Assembly (NCBI RefSeq): GCF_022539665.2
Contig: NC_081335.1
Span: 4,650,001 to 4,714,000, forward strand
DNA from: Daphnia carinata
Taxonomy: Eukaryota; Arthropoda; Branchiopoda; Diplostraca; Daphniidae
DNA: 64,000 nt
Direction: 5' to 3'
Shown here: positions 1-13,784 of the stretch, in pieces
Position numbering within the stretch: the stretch's first letter is position 1
Layout: each line of letters opens with the position of its first letter
Made by a program: the position numbers and the translations under genes
The notes under the pieces: model-generated
Seen by the model: only the letters and a program-made list of their open reading frames with translations
The model's database searches: none
What the model was told of the DNA's origin: nothing

Positions 1-1757
1 TCAAAGGTAAGTGGCCGTTAAGTCGTAAGAGATCTTCTATTTCTTTTACATTCTTCCAGCTCATTCCTTCGTCGACTATCAATTCTTAATGTATCCCCCC
101 TTCCAAAATAAAAAGTTGCAAGCATTCCAGAAGAAGTGCTAAAAAAGACAGCTCTAGTGTATCTATTGCGACGCTAGAAGTTGTTCTCAGCTCTCTATGG
201 TAAACGGTACTGTTGCCCGGTCGCGGTCGGTCAGTTGCCCTCTAAAATTTTGCGCATTTATCTGGTTGCTAGCACCAGGAAATGTGGTACGGGGCACCCC
301 AGATTTTTCAAAACAAAAAATGCGAGCAACTTTGATTCTCTTTGTTCAGCTCCAGTTATGTACAGCAATTATCGTTTGTGTAAAAGAAAAAAAAAACATA
401 AAAAACAACGGTGAATAAAATTTTTTTTTTTTTTAGAAATTTTATCTATGGCTTTTCAAATTTAATTTCTAATTCATTTTTATATTCGTGTGGCGAAGGG
501 CGGGGCCCGTTTTTATCGTCACATGCGCGTAAGCCAACGGCATTAATTCCAAAACCAAACTAATTACAAATTCCCCCTTTTTTTCTTATATTTCGTTTCA
601 CCATTCTGTCCTGTTTTTTGTTTTGTTTTAATTTTAGTCTTTTTTTTCGGATGACCTAACAACAATCTTGGCATTACGGGACGTTTACACGTCTACCAGC
701 AGCAGGATATTGCGACATTTTGGCACGAAGGCAATACAGTTGCACGACTCGCTTCCAATGAGGCTTGATTGCTGAACCATGGATCATCATTAATGTCCAG
801 TCACAAAACAAAAGTTCATAACAGTAATTAAAAAATTTTTTTAAAGAAACAAAGATTGGAAATATCCGGCCTGTTGCCAGCTGTCGCCAAGGACAACAGA
901 ACCCATTCGTTCCTTTTCGTTCGCACGTTTCTTTTCGGCACATGCGCAAAGTGAACGAATGAGGTGTACCGCATGACCGCGGTCATCGCTACCATCCCAC
1001 TTCTTAGGCACGCACGCCGATTTCGATACACAGCAGAGATTTGCGCGATTACGCCTTAACTAGTGGTGTATATATATACTCTCTGATTCAACTGTGGGTG
1101 GGCACGAGGACGTGTAATCACGATGGTTTCCTTTCATCGTCGAGCCTTTAGGTGATTTTCCGAAGAACTGTGACGGCGTGACCGATACATTGACCACAAA
1201 ACGAAATTTTGTTATTGCAGGTCAATCCTCGTAGAAAAATTCCGAGAGTTTTGATAATAAAAATGAATTGAGAGAAAGATAGCTTGGACATAAAACTGCA
1301 GTTAATAGAGCTCAATTAGCCTTTACGGAGATTTTAAAATAAAACCGGATTTTGTAAGAAAATCAGGGTCTGTGTGGTTTCTAATCAAGAACGCCTCTTT
1401 TATGTACATAAAAAGAAGACGATACTGGGCGTTCCAAAATGGGACATAAAATGCGAGGGACGTTATAAGCTGACATAATGTTAGAAAATACCGTAAGTTC
1501 ACTCAGCTTTGGTTTTTATGTTTTCTCCATTCCCTGTGTCCTGAATTCCCATTTAAAACAGCACAGACCAACAAGGTTGACAATTTTTAAGTAAACATTT
1601 GTAACTACCCAAGAGACAATCGGGGGAGATCGTATAGTTAAATATGCGCCGCTGTTTGTAGTCGTCTAACTCGAAAAAACGCATTCCAAACTTGTTTATT
1701 GAGTCGTCGCAAAGGAATGAGGTCTACGTACCAATTCCCCCGCCAATGGAATGTTGT
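1..1757. other. Spacer without supportable gene
   Basis: AT-rich non-coding sequence. I looked on the minus strand for the second exon of the HOPX-like gene (helix 3 with Trp-Phe) and found no convincing one, so that exon is probably beyond the left edge. Positions 1-16 read as exon end plus a strong plus-strand donor (AAG/GTAAGT), but six bases cannot support an exon. Confidence 0.5.
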
Positions 1758-1853
1758 TTATATACGCTCGTTGGCTCGTATAATTTGGGTGAATAAGATA
1801 CAGTTTAAACGAAAAGAAATAGCATATGATAGTGAAGAGGGAAGAAAAAAAAA

Positions 1854-2039
1854 TGTTTTGCATACCTGCACTTGTTCTTCCGTCAATCCCGTTTCGGCTG
1901 ACAGAATGGCCACATCGGACGGATGCATCGTCTTGTTCCGGTTGAAATGCATATCCAAAGCGGATTCCTGGTCGGGAGACATCTTCGGCTTCTCGTTCAT
2001 TTCGTCGGGTGAAGAACTCGGGAAGTACTTGTTGGACAT
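1854..2039 (-). CDS. HOPX-like homeodomain protein, first coding exon (partial gene)
   Basis: The exon starts at an ATG at 2039-2037 and stays open to a donor (CAG/GTATGC) near 1854, in phase 0. The N-terminus is short (about 20 residues) and has no basic homeodomain arm. It is followed by helices 1 and 2 and the start of helix 3, including SAETGLTEEQVQ. The helix spacing, the His-Pro before helix 2 and the xAxTGLTEEQ turn resemble the homeodomain-only protein HOPX more than ordinary homeodomains. HOPX is a small non-DNA-binding cofactor in vertebrates. The exon stops just before the expected Trp-Phe of helix 3, at about residue 46/47 of the homeodomain, a common intron position in PRD-class genes. 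The next exon was not found, so DNA-binding residues cannot be judged. A diverged PRD-class homeobox gene is the main alternative. Confidence 0.5.
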
Positions 2040-4931
2040 TTTCGTTTTTATTTAAACAATATTTTCTTACAAAATCTGAAATGATTTAAAGAAAAATGTA
2101 GATGGAATCAAGTGTTTACGGTAGAACTCTTTAGGAAAACGTGAAGAAATTCATAACGGGTTGTGTATCGTTTCGACACGGATTTTTGCTCTTTTCAAAT
2201 TTCTAACAGTAGATGCGCTCTCTCGCGCATCGTATCCTTCTTATTTTATTTTTTCCACGTTGTTTAAGGAAGCTTAAAAAAGAACCATCTGGATTTTCGT
2301 TTGGCGTTGACTCGATTGGCATTTTGCCAAATTTCATGCCGATTTTATATGAACATGATTATCGCCTAACCGTAGGAATAAAGCAAAGGGCGGCAAAGGG
2401 ACTCGTTATCTTCGATCCTTAATAGGAAAACTGGACAGATAAGTTTGCAAAGGTTCGTGAAAAATACAAACTTAGTAACGCCCTAGAAATCCCGTCCGTC
2501 AGGAATTGCCGAAGCTATCGCAAGCAATAAAACAAAATGTTGTCTACACCTTAAGACTTCCAACGCTGTAAATAGGTGGGGTCGATTGTTTCTTATTCGT
2601 AAATTTGCATACGCGTGTGCTGTAGAGAAGCCAACTGGTTTTTTTTCTTTTTTGCGGTAGCTGCACTACAGTGATGGATGGAACTGACCAATTTCAAATT
2701 CATGTTCAACTTTTGGATGATGACAGGTGGCCATGCCGTCTGTGTCACGAAATCATCGAGGTCCCCCTCACACTGTCATTTGTTAGGGTCCCCATTTTTT
2801 TTGTTGACAAAATAAGAAATGGGAAGCTCTGACAATAAATGGGACATTTTGTTTTGTTTTTTTCCCGGGATTCATTTACATAACGAGAAAACCCTGAGAT
2901 GCTGAGTTTGGAAATCACGGCCGAATCGCACCGGTACATCATCCTGTGTTGTCCATATTAGCTTTTTTTTTCTTTCTTTTTGGAAAGGGGTTGTTTATTT
3001 TCTTGTTTAACCGTATAATGTACCTACTTCCTTATTTCATAGGGGGGGATCTTTTATCATTGTTCAAAACTTAAAGCTGCGACCGAGAAAAGTTGAACAA
3101 GACAAACAAGGAAAACATTGTTTTATACAGAAACTATAAAATAGGAAGAAAAAAAAAGATAGCTCCATGAACGGCCAGTAGGGCCGTCCCGCCCGCAGTT
3201 TCCCCATCGTTTCTCACAGTGAATAAACTACAAAAAAAAACAAAAAAACTCCAAAACCACGCAGTGAAAGAACCAATAGAGTCGTATACTCAATATTGCA
3301 TAGTAGAGTCATTTGTAGCTAGTATAGCTATTAAATTAGAGTAAATATGGGCATCTTACCTGTTGTGCCTTTCACAATACGTCGAATCGTTTTTATTTGT
3401 TTTTCAAGAAAAGAGAACTAAAGAATCGTAGCGGACTGTTACAAAGGCACTGCCGACTCCCGTCGTGTAGTTGGAAGCGAACTGAACACGCTGGGACCAT
3501 CAGTTGCGCATTTTGTATATACAGTACGAGTCCTGAAGGGACGTGAGAGAAGCCCGAGCTTACACACAGCTATATCGGAACCTTTTTTTTTCACAGAAAA
3601 AATAAAGAATACACAAAAAAAAAATAGATAAAAAAGGAGTAAAAAGAGACCAGGGTGGGATAGAACCGCCCATTCTGGCCGTGCATCACCAATCAGTGGC
3701 AAGCTAAACCGACAACTCACATCCTGGTTCGTGACGTCAACAAGTTCCAGCTCTTTTTCCTGCCTGTCTATTTTTTATTCCTTACATTTTCCCTTTCGAT
3801 CATTCCAGCCCCTTTCTATCCTGCAGAGAATTCATTCGAGTAAAAGGTTTTTCATATTGTACAGGTATAGCAACACGCACGCGCTATGGGTGTCTAAAGG
3901 GAAGAGGATATGGCAAGATGAATCACAGGTGTGACACATCCACTACAGAAGTTCTAAAACACATTGCGCTATTGAATGTACAACGGACAGTCGGTCGGAT
4001 GTGACGTCTAATTGATTCGAGCTCCCGTTTTCTGTCACGTTAAATGTACATAGCACTCGGTGTTGGCGGTGGCAAATTGAATTCGTAATTTATGGGAACG
4101 TTAATGGGATTTAGACGCTCCATCACGCACCAATTTCCCGATGCACATATTTTTATTGAAAAACAGATGCCCAAAGATAGCTCTCCACGCACTGGCCAGA
4201 ACTTCTGCTCGGTCTTACGCGTATATATTTACGTATATATATATACTGCTATGAAAGTAGATATGGCTTGTGTTTGACAACACTAATGAGAACAGATAGA
4301 CATAGAACAGGATATCACACTCAAGAGTGAAGTTTTAGCCCAAGGGTGGATCGCGTATAGTCAAAATAAGAAACGGGAAATTTCACACACTCGATGTGGA
4401 CGAAAACAAGGACTCGCCCTTTTTAAAAGGCTATGTCGTCCTTGAATTTTGTCGTTTTTTGCGTGTCTTTTCTCCTGCGATCCTCCCACAGCGTCCGCCG
4501 TTTGTGCGTAAAAGGAAGGCAATCGTAACGTGAAGGACGAGAGGAATTTGTGTCACCATGTTTAGATCGTATGTCATTGGGTGGCCATGTTAAAAGATTC
4601 AAACATTATTTACAAAACCAAAAAGGATCGGTGGCAGAAAGTCGCAATTAGAGTGGCGACACGGAACGAGCCAGAGCTTAATTTACGCGACATGTGTCGC
4701 AACTGTTGGGACATCAATCAACGTTTATTCGTGTCATAATGGGTCATATAACAAGTTTTTTATGAAAGTGTGAAAAATGAGCAAGCTTTATTGGGAGAAC
4801 CCGTTTCCTTTGAATGAGAAATCATGACGTTTTGCTTGTTAATCGTGAAAAGAGATTTATCGATAGTCAAGCAGTAGACGACTGCAACGGTCAAAAGTCG
4901 TGTTTACGTTTTTCCTCCTTGTTAGTTGGAA
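2040..4931. other. Spacer upstream of the HOPX-like exon and of HPS1
   Basis: About 2.9 kb of AT-rich sequence with homopolymer runs. The short ORFs here have no recognisable domain and no consistent splice sites. The promoters of the HOPX-like gene (leftward) and HPS1 (rightward) should lie here, but I see no clear TATA box for either. Confidence 0.5.
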
Positions 4932-7308
4932 ATGATTGGTGTTATATTGTTTGACAATCACGACGATTTACTCTATGTTTACAGTGATCATGAATTCAAA
5001 AATAGAATTCACTGCGTATCCAATACCTTGGACATGTGTGCTGTGCCCGGCGAGATTGCACAAGACGATGATATTCGGACGAGATTGGATGCAGAATCCA
5101 TGATTCTGATGCAAATCTTTTCCCCTCTCTTGACTTCATACAGAATAATGAATCAAGAGTTTCAGAATTCTTATGACTGCATCACCTGTGAAGATGGTTC
5201 CACAACAGCCTTTTATGAACAGATGGGCTTCCTTTTAATTGCTGTTGCAAAGTCATCTGTCAGTGCTGTCCATTTAGCAAGGGTATGCTTCAGTGTCATG
5301 CAGCATGTTTGTGGACCCTCATTATCAGTGTAGGATGATAAATTACCCAGAATTAAAGCAGTGGCTAAAAATGGTGTTATTTTCCATACAGGTTAAAACA
5401 CTCAAATACTCACTCAGAGCTTGCCACTCTTTTAATAGAGACATTTTTAAAATTGAGACAGTCTAGTCAACCAATTGTTACAGAATCATTACATTACGAA
5501 CCCATTTTTGAAGCTGTAAATTCTTCAATTTTAAGAGTCCTTCAAGTTGCAGTGTCTGATTTGAGTGTACGTGGGGGAATTCCAGAAAACCGATCTCACA
5601 TTCTAATCATAAAAGAAGCCAGCATTGTTGCCATATACTCAGGGTATACAGTTAGGTCTTGTATAGCATAATGTTTGTATTCATTTATTAATTTCCCCTT
5701 GTTTTAAAATAGGAAAGGAACATCAGAATTAAGAATCGATGAAATTCTGTTCCTGATAATTGTTGCCAATGCCTTTGATCATTCCAAATCTTCCACTCGC
5801 CATAGTCTCCTAATTCTTGAATCCTGTGTACCTTACACCATTCACATTCAACGAGTAGAAAATGACCTTGATGTCATCGTCTTAATTGAGGTAAAGAGGT
5901 AGAAAAATTCGCAATTATAAAATAATATTCTGAGCACAAATGTGCTGTGTAATTACGGTCGATTTCGTGATGAGATTCTGCATTTAAAATAACGTACTGA
6001 GAATTTTATATTTCATTATGACTTATTGACCTTCTTTTCTTGAGGAAGTAATAGAAAAAATCCTGGTACTATCACTCATGCAATCAGCCATTGTTTCAAT
6101 CTGTGTCGAAAGCACTGGAACGAAAATAATGAAGCAATTATGGATGGATATTTGAAAAAATATGTCCATTCAACAGACCTGCAATACAATAAACTAATGC
6201 TATTTCTCCAATATTTTTTTTCTTTCCCTTTTTTTTTTTTAGTGTGGATTGCACCAGATAGCCACCAGCCTGTTTGCGTTGTTGAAAAGCGTATCCGCCT
6301 CACCCACGAAAGTCGACATGATTCCGAAACAATTGAAAGAACTGAAAAAAATGACCTACAAACTAAATCAGCGGCATCAGTGGTGTGAATCATTGATCTG
6401 GCGACCTGAACAAAGTCAAAACCAATCGGCCATGTCGGCATTTTGTCGCCAACTTCTTCGCGGTTATGAAGTCGTGTTCCTCAATCCATCTTTACTTTAT
6501 GCAGCTGTCGAACTCGTTTCTGGTGTGATTGACGACATCCGATTAAGTATTCCGATAGAGTCTCTATCCCAACCATGCAGACTCACGCCGCTGCTCAACA
6601 TCTATCCTGGGCTGGTGCATTTCGTGCTTATTGACAGAAAAAACCATCGCATGATCTCTCCAATTCTACCGCTAGAACGGCACGATTCTACGTTCGGAAA
6701 TGTAATATTCATTAACGGGTAGCTTCAGAATGGAATTGTCGAATGAAACAATTTCCTTCTTTTGGCAGATGTGGAAAATATTTCATACTTCTTTAGAATG
6801 GTTAAACGAAGGAATGCCCAGTTTGCTGTGGAATGATAAACAGCTGTGTTATTCCCACGCCATATGGATTGAAGACGCAGCGGTAATTTATTTTTGTTTT
6901 GCACATCAAATCGTCAGAAAATGTTGCCCCGAGTTAACGTCGTATATCTGTTGCAATTTAGAATAAAAAATTGCCGTGGAAACCTAATTGGGACATTCAA
7001 ACGGGTACATTTGGCTATCCATCCTTGATAGGTAGCGGTTTCTATGAGTAAGACATTATCCGCATTATGATTTGTTTATTTTCAGCTTGAAATTTGATTT
7101 TGCTTTATTATTTACCTGATTATTTAGAAATTTAATGAAAGGAGGGCTTGAAGACGAGGAAGCTGATCCGACCCATTACTTCCAGTTTTTCTGTATACAT
7201 CTCGCCCTAACCAGCCCAACTATTATTGTCGAGCAATCAGAACGTTTGGCTAACTATTTGAAACGATTCATTTACCCATCGGTTGGTAAATTAGAAGATA
7301 TTTTTTAG
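4932..7308 (+). CDS. HPS1: HPS1, BLOC-3 complex subunit
   Basis: Seven exons join in frame: 4932-5329, 5392-5643, 5713-5890, 6243-6701, 6769-6882, 6962-7047 and 7128-7308, giving about 555 residues (human HPS1 is 700). The N-terminus is a longin-like domain opening MIGVILFDNHDDLLYVY. The C-terminal region contains YPGLVHFVLIDR, close to the human YPGLVHFIYVDR segment, followed by a TFGYPSLIGSGFYE block that matches the human region before the C-terminus. HPS1 with HPS4 forms BLOC-3, the exchange factor for Rab32/38 in lysosome-related organelle biogenesis. The first in-frame ATG is 4932. The central acidic linker of vertebrate HPS1 is shorter here, which accounts for most of the length difference. 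A poly(A) signal lies at 7426. Confidence 0.92.
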
Positions 7309-8333
7309 ATCATACTTCCATGCTTCCATTGACTAAATCCGTCAAATATGAAGCTACATAACATTCCATTTCCAGTGATTCTCTGAGAGTATCTTAGAAA
7401 ACTGTTTCAAACAACAGTTTTATTCAATAAATATATTTTTCGTGCAACTTTAATTGTTATGATATGAAATATTTAAACTCACCGAATAAATTCAATATTT
7501 TTAAGTTGTCAGTTCAAATGTAGTGTAACGTGAGATAAATGTACATATTCGTCTTGCGGTCACTCTCCTTTTTCCACGATCAAAATTGGCTCCACCCCAG
7601 CAACATGCCCCGGATCGTCGCTCAAAGTCATTCCTGGCGGGGCCCGTTTTCTTTTTTACCCACGAATGCTGAATCAGTTTTCTATTTCATGATGCTGTTG
7701 AAAGATTCTCATGAAAGAAAGGCATTGCGCCAGGGTCACGATTGAGCCAAAAGCAAGTCGGCAACAGGGAGACGCATAACAAGAAAAGAAAAATGGAATT
7801 AAATCCTTCTCATTTTAACCAGCAGCCCCTGTGAGGCGCTCGTGCAATGTCAAAGATGTTAAGCATTCAGCTCTTATAGCAAATGTTTGTAGCGAAAAAA
7901 ACAAGTTATACGACGTTTTTGTTCTATCCCCTTGTATATGCTAACAGGACCATTAGAATAATGATGGTTAAACTTTTTCATTTAAGTTAATGCGCCTTCT
8001 TCAAGAAGAAAACTCGTAGAATGGGGTGGATAAAACTTGTTTCAGTAAATCGTTTCGACAGCCGAAAATTCGCTTACGCGTTAGGGAAATGCACAGAAAA
8101 ATGTTTTATTTATTACGAAAGGAAAAGCCGAGAAACCAGAAGACCGAAAGCCGGAAAGCAAAATAGAAAAAAACAATATTTGCAAAAATAATAAATTATT
8201 TAACTAAAACTGACAACGGTGGAAAAGGAACGTCACTGTAATTTCGTCTGCAACATTCCGGTTAGGTCGAATTTGAGCAGAATTGATTCTGTTCGTGATT
8301 AGATCAAATGTTGTAATAAAAAGGAGCATAATT
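7309..8333. other. HPS1 to NOMO spacer
   Basis: Contains the HPS1 3'UTR with an AATAAA at 7426-7431, then about 900 bp with no supportable gene. The NOMO promoter should lie in the right part; no TATA box is evident. Confidence 0.6.
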
Positions 8334-11300
8334 ATGTATTCCATTAATCTAATAGTTTTTCTTGTAACTTTCTGTTTTATCCATACATTTGCGGACGAAG
8401 ATTTTTTGGGATGCGGCGGTTTCGTTCAAGTCGATAAGGCAGTAGGGCTCGACTTATCAAAAGTTGAAATCCGACTGTAAGCTGAATACCATATTTTCAT
8501 TGCGAAAGCGCATTGTACAGTATTTTTTTCGTAATCCCATAGGTATACTAAACAAGGAAACCTAAAATACCATACAGATTGTGCCCCGAACAATGGGTAC
8601 TACTTCATTCCCATATATGACAAGGGAGAATATGTTATCAAGGTATATCCAATTACTTTTACATTTGCTTCCTCTATTACTTAATATTTTGATCTTATAG
8701 GTGGTTTCACCAAACGGATGGAGTTTCAAACCATCATCTTTCCCTGTAAACATAGACAGAGAAACAGACTGGTGCTCTCAAGGAAAAGATATAAATTTCG
8801 TGTTTCAGGGTTTTTCTATTAATGGCAGGGTAACTTGATCAAGATGCTGTTGTTATTATACTTTATAACTCAATATGCTTGTTGTGTTTAGGTTATTAGT
8901 CATGGAAGATCAAGTGGACCAGCTGGTGTAACACTTCAGTTGCTTGCTGATGACACTAATAATGTACTCCAAAGCATTTTATCTGAAAAACAAGGAGAAT
9001 TTTCGTTCAAAAATATTGCGCCTGGCGAGTACCGGGTTCGAGCAAGCCATCCCGAGTGGCGACTCAGCTCGAGTGAAGTGAAAATCAATGTGCAATCTGA
9101 TTCACATTCAATAGTCGAAGGCTTGGTTATTCTTGGCTACCCAGTTGAGGGTCAAGTCATCAGTGAAGGAGAACCTATTCAGAATGTCATCTTTTCACTT
9201 TACTCACGGGACGAGGACGCAACGTCGCATTGTGGATTGGACGCCCCATCTGTTTCTTCTCCGGTTCAAGAGGACAGTGGCTGGAATCTCGTTTGCCAAA
9301 CGACTTCTGATCTTAAAGGCCAATTTCATTTTCCTGTTGTTCAACCTGGCCATTACAAAATAGTACCTCTCTATCAAGGAGAAAACATTCGTTTTGACAT
9401 CACCCCAGCCACATTTGACTTCGACGTTGAAGACAGCCGATTTTTAATGACACAAAAGTTTGAAGTATATTATGATTTATGTCCTTGCACCTTGCAGCTC
9501 GATTTATTTAACTACTTTTAATTAGGTGCAAGGATTCCGTGTCAGCGGCCGAGTTCTAGAGCACTCTAGTGGCTCAGGTCTTGTTGGTGCCAAAGTTTAT
9601 TTGAACGACAAGCAAGTCGCGATCACTGGTGACGAAGGCTCCTACAACTTGGAGAATATCAAAACGGGAATGTATCGTCTAACTGCTGAATCTGGTAATT
9701 AATGCAGCAGTGAAAATCATATTTGAACTCCTCTTGAAATGGCTCTATTTCAAATAATAGATCACTTGGGTTTTGAGCGTTTGAGTGTCCGAATCAGCCC
9801 AAACACACCGTCACTGCCGGATATAGTCGCTTCCTCATACCGTGTTTGTGGACAAATTGAGTTAGCTGACTTGGCTGTTGGCCCTAAAGCCAGGCAGGTG
9901 ATATTTATTCCAACGTCGGTTAAGGATTCTTCTGTCGAACCAGTGCTTGTATCTACCGATGACACGGGAGTCTTTTGCCAGTTGCTAAAACCAGGCACTT
10001 ATAAGTTGGAACCAATGGCGCTTGAGTCCGAAGTGGCTGCTGGCTTGAAGTAAATAATCGTTTAATTGCGTTTGTATGACAACAATTTAAATTTTTCTCT
10101 CTGATTTTGACTTAGATTCGTTCCTGCATTGCATGAAATTGTAGTAAAACAAGAAGCCCTGTCTGGTTTCAGTTTTTCGCAACTCAGAGCGTCAATTCGA
10201 GGGACCACTAAGGTAATCGGAACCGCCTCAAATGTGCCGGTTAGACTGACAAGCGTCTCACAACCGACACGTTTGGTCAAACCTGTAGAAGCAATCGCCG
10301 GGGCAGATGGAACGTTTGAATTTAATCAATTGCTTCCGGGAAAATACCGCCTATCGGTTTTGCAAGACGACTGGTGTTGGAAGTCCAAAACGATCGACGT
10401 AGAAATAATTGATTCCGATCAGTCCGACTTGGTATTTGAGCAAACTGGGTTCTCATTTGCCATTTCGTCGAGTCACGAAGTTGATTTGACATTTACCGTC
10501 AATGGGGAGAAGAGCGACGAGGTTCTAACAGTAAAAGCAGGTGTTTCGAAACACTGTCTTCCACGTGCTGGCCACTATGTTTTCACGCCCAAGAGTTGCC
10601 ACGTCTTCGATGTTCCATCAGTGGAATGGAATTCCGACAAGCCAGCACTTGTCCACTTGAAATCTGTTAGCCATCGTGTCGGCGTCATTGTTCGTTCGGA
10701 TCACGAGGTATCCGATCTGTCAGTGACGGCCACCTCATCTAACGGTGATGCAACACCCTTGGTGCTGGTATCGGTGGAAAAATCATCCGACAACGAGTAC
10801 CAGCACCAGTTTGTCTTTAATGCACCCAGTGGGGAGACCCTACAGGTGGTGGCCACGGCTGAATCGCTTCTGTTTTTCCCATCAACACTATCATTGACGG
10901 TGGGCCGAGAATGCGACGATAAAGCGGGCACGATAATTGCGCAGCGTGGACTCTACGTCAGTGGTTCTGTTCGTCCGGCAATCAGCGAGGTTGAGGTCAC
11001 CATCAGCGGAGGAAGATTGAGTCAGCCAGTCACAGTGGAAACAGACAGCAACGGCCAATACATTTACGGTCCCGTTAATTTGGACGGCCATCCCATTCTA
11101 GACTTGGCAGCTACTTTTACCGTCGAAGCTAAAAAGAGAGGATACATTGTCCGTCCAGCTAAAGCATTTGGTGATTTCATCGCTGAGAAACTGGCCGAGA
11201 TCTCTGTGTTGGTAGTGGATAGTGCTACCGGCCAGCCTTTACCTTCCGTCCTGGTGGCGGCCGCTGGTGGAGTTGGTTACCGACAGAATAGTCAGACAGG

Positions 11301-12482
11301 ATCAGATGGGCGAGTTACACTGAGTAGCTTGAACCCAGGCGAATATTTTATCAAGCCGGTCTTGAAAGAGTACCGATTCGAACCGAGTTCAAAACTTATC
11401 GAAATCGAGGACGGTGCAACTGTTGAATTACAGATCAAGTATTTCGAATTTCATCGTAATTTAATGCAATTACTTCGCTAATTATGTGATTTATTTTTAA
11501 ATAGGGGTGAGAGAGTGGCTTTTAGCTGTTTTGGATCGGTCACAGCTCTTAATGGTGAACCGGAAGGCTCAGTGAGCGTGGAAGCAGTTGGCACGGGTCC
11601 GTCTTCGCATTGCGCCGAGTACCAAGAAGACGCGACCAGCGAAGCCAATGGACAGTTCCGGATCCGTGGATTGCTGCCCGGGGTACGTTTTTGTACTAAC
11701 CACGATGAAACTGTTAATAAAACAAAATGTTTCCCTTTTTCTTTTTTTTTGTTCAGTGCGAGTACACTGTACGAATGAAGACGGGCAACGGTTTCAACAA
11801 AAACGTGGAACGGACTTTGCCACTCAGCACAAACGTTAAAGTAGAAAACAGTGATGTCTCAGGTCTACGCTTCTCCGTCGTTAAGGCCATCAACCAAGCG
11901 GATGTTGTAGTCACGGTCGATGTGCTCGAACCGGAGCATTTGAGGACGATCAAGTTGAATTTATTCCGCGAAGATCAGCCCGGTGTGGTGCTGCAGAGTC
12001 TGAAGTTAGACAACTCACCCCTCGTCATTCTTCCCGTCTTGCCTATGGATGGCCGTAAATACTTTATACAGCTGGAATCCAACCTTGGCCGGCATCACTA
12101 CGACTATCAGATGCCAGAGCTTTCCTTCACTGCCAATACATCTGTCCAGCACCTCTCCATGCGTTTCCATCCACGGCGAAAGACAGTCGATGCCTCTGAA
12201 ACAACCCAAGTATCAATCAGAGGCGTCCTTGTCGCATTGCTTGTTGGTTTGGCGGCCTACTATCGTGAGGAACTGGGCCCGTTTGTCAACAGGGTCTTGG
12301 CTGTGGTGAATAACGCTCTGAAACCCAACCGAGGCGGATTCGCTTTCGGATCCGGTTTGTCTGGAGCGTCTTCTTCGTCAAGCCATCCCAACAATCCAGT
12401 GTTTAGCGAGCAAGAGCTAGCCCTGATGGACGAAGGGAACAATGTGACGAAGAAAAGAGTCAAACCGAGAAGAGCTCAATAG
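8334..12482 (+). CDS. NOMO1: NOMO, nodal modulator (ER translocon-associated)
   Basis: Nine exons join in frame: 8334-8476, 8543-8642, 8701-8829, 8892-9464, 9526-9694, 9761-10049, 10116-11438, 11505-11682 and 11757-12482, giving about 1209 residues (human about 1222). A signal peptide is followed by the family hallmark GCGGFV, then YTKQGNLKYHTDCAPNNGY, and a series of beta-sandwich (carboxypeptidase-regulatory/CnaB-like) repeats with PGxY motifs such as APGEYRV, LPGKYRL and NPGEYF. The C-terminus has one membrane segment (about VSIRGVLVALLVGLAAYY) and a basic tail with KKR. NOMO is an ER-lumenal rod that assembles with nicalin and TMEM147 in the multipass translocon. It shares orientation with HPS1, about 1 kb upstream, but spacing and introns give no sign of co-transcription. 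A poly(A) signal lies at 12595. Confidence 0.95.
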
Positions 12483-12594
12483 AAAACCTTAAAAATTGTA
12501 AGATCGCACAAATTTGACGTGTGACGAGTTTGTTCAGAGCACAACACAAGTTTCTGTTTTTGTAAGTGTGGTTATTGTTTCGTGCTAGTAGGCC

Positions 12595-12600
12595 AATAAA
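12595..12600 (+). terminator. Poly(A) signal of NOMO
   Basis: An AATAAA lies 113 bases after the NOMO stop codon and is the first canonical signal there. Confidence 0.7.
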
Positions 12601-13784
12601 TTCAAACCTTTGACTTAAGCAGCTTGTTCTATTTTCAGATTATGTTTGTTATCTGATGTTTTTTGTCGATGATTGTGCGTTTCTTTTGAGAACAATTGAG
12701 CATCAAGTCGAAATTGTTTTGTTAGGGTTATAGGCCTTGTTAAATAGGACGGTCGGCTCCGTCTAGAAATGTTTATGCAAGACTTCCGATCGGGAACTGT
12801 TGGTAAACTTGGTCACACAATTTGCATTTTAACGGCCGTTGCTCGTCTTATTATTATTCTATTTTTCATTGTTTCAAACACTTCCGCGACTTGCTCGTTC
12901 GTTCAGTAGCCACACGTTTTTCATCGGACCTGAACGGTTGACCAACCGCGTCGAAACAAAGTCGGTCACAATAGCAGATTTGTGAACGCAAGACGGACAG
13001 TGTTCATAATACGGTCAACGGGATGTTAAGCGCGCGAGTCATAGACCAAGAAATGAGTCCAGCCAACATGGAAATATTATTACAAGTACCGGTACGTTAC
13101 AAATGTTCTCTGCTTTCTTTCTTAATTGACGAAACACATTTTAAGATTAGCGATAAACGAGCCTGAGAAAAACATAGTCCAAATGAATACAACATCTGGG
13201 AGGGACAAACGGAACGACAGTGAATGTGATTAGTCGTAAGAGGCTGATAATAATCGAAAGGTGTCCTCCAGGCCCATTCAAAAAAGTCGAATCAGAAAAT
13301 GTTGTCGGTCAGATTAAGCCTAAATATAGGTCTAAGTCGTTAGTTGTGTTGAAGACCCGTGTCATACAGTTTGTGAGAGTTTGTCGGACGAGAGGAGTCG
13401 GCTAACTTTAAAAAAACCAACAAAACTAGATAATGATTTCACCATCTGCGTCACGACATCAACGACGATGACCTTACCTGCGTGTGAACAGAATAATGAC
13501 ATATGTGCTTATACAATAACGGGTCTACGGTTTTTTTTTCTTAATTTTATTTAGTAACGGAAAGAGGATGTCAGGGTCCGGTCCGTTCTGGAAATCGAAA
13601 TGAACAGAAATGTCCGGAAGAAGTTATCCCGTCTTGATTGTGTACGACGATCACGTACACTTAAGGATCGGGACAGCTTGATGATGAACCCGTCTTCTCA
13701 TTCGTTAGACATTAGTAGACATCTGACTGTTTTAGTCGCTAGTGTTCGGTGCTTTCATCTACTCGTTGGCCGACCTTTTCAACG
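12601..13784. other. Spacer between NOMO and gene A
   Basis: No supportable gene. It marks the boundary between conserved housekeeping genes and the four-cysteine gene cluster. Gene A's promoter should be in the right part, but I see no TATA box. Confidence 0.5.

Noticed and set aside
1-16. Possible end of a plus-strand exon with GTAAGT donor at the window edge
   Set aside because: Only six exon bases are visible, too few to support a gene.
674-830. Trp-Phe reading on the minus strand near 772, as possible second exon of the HOPX-like gene
   Set aside because: No acceptor lies before it in the right phase, and the residues after Trp-Phe do not resemble homeodomain helix 3.
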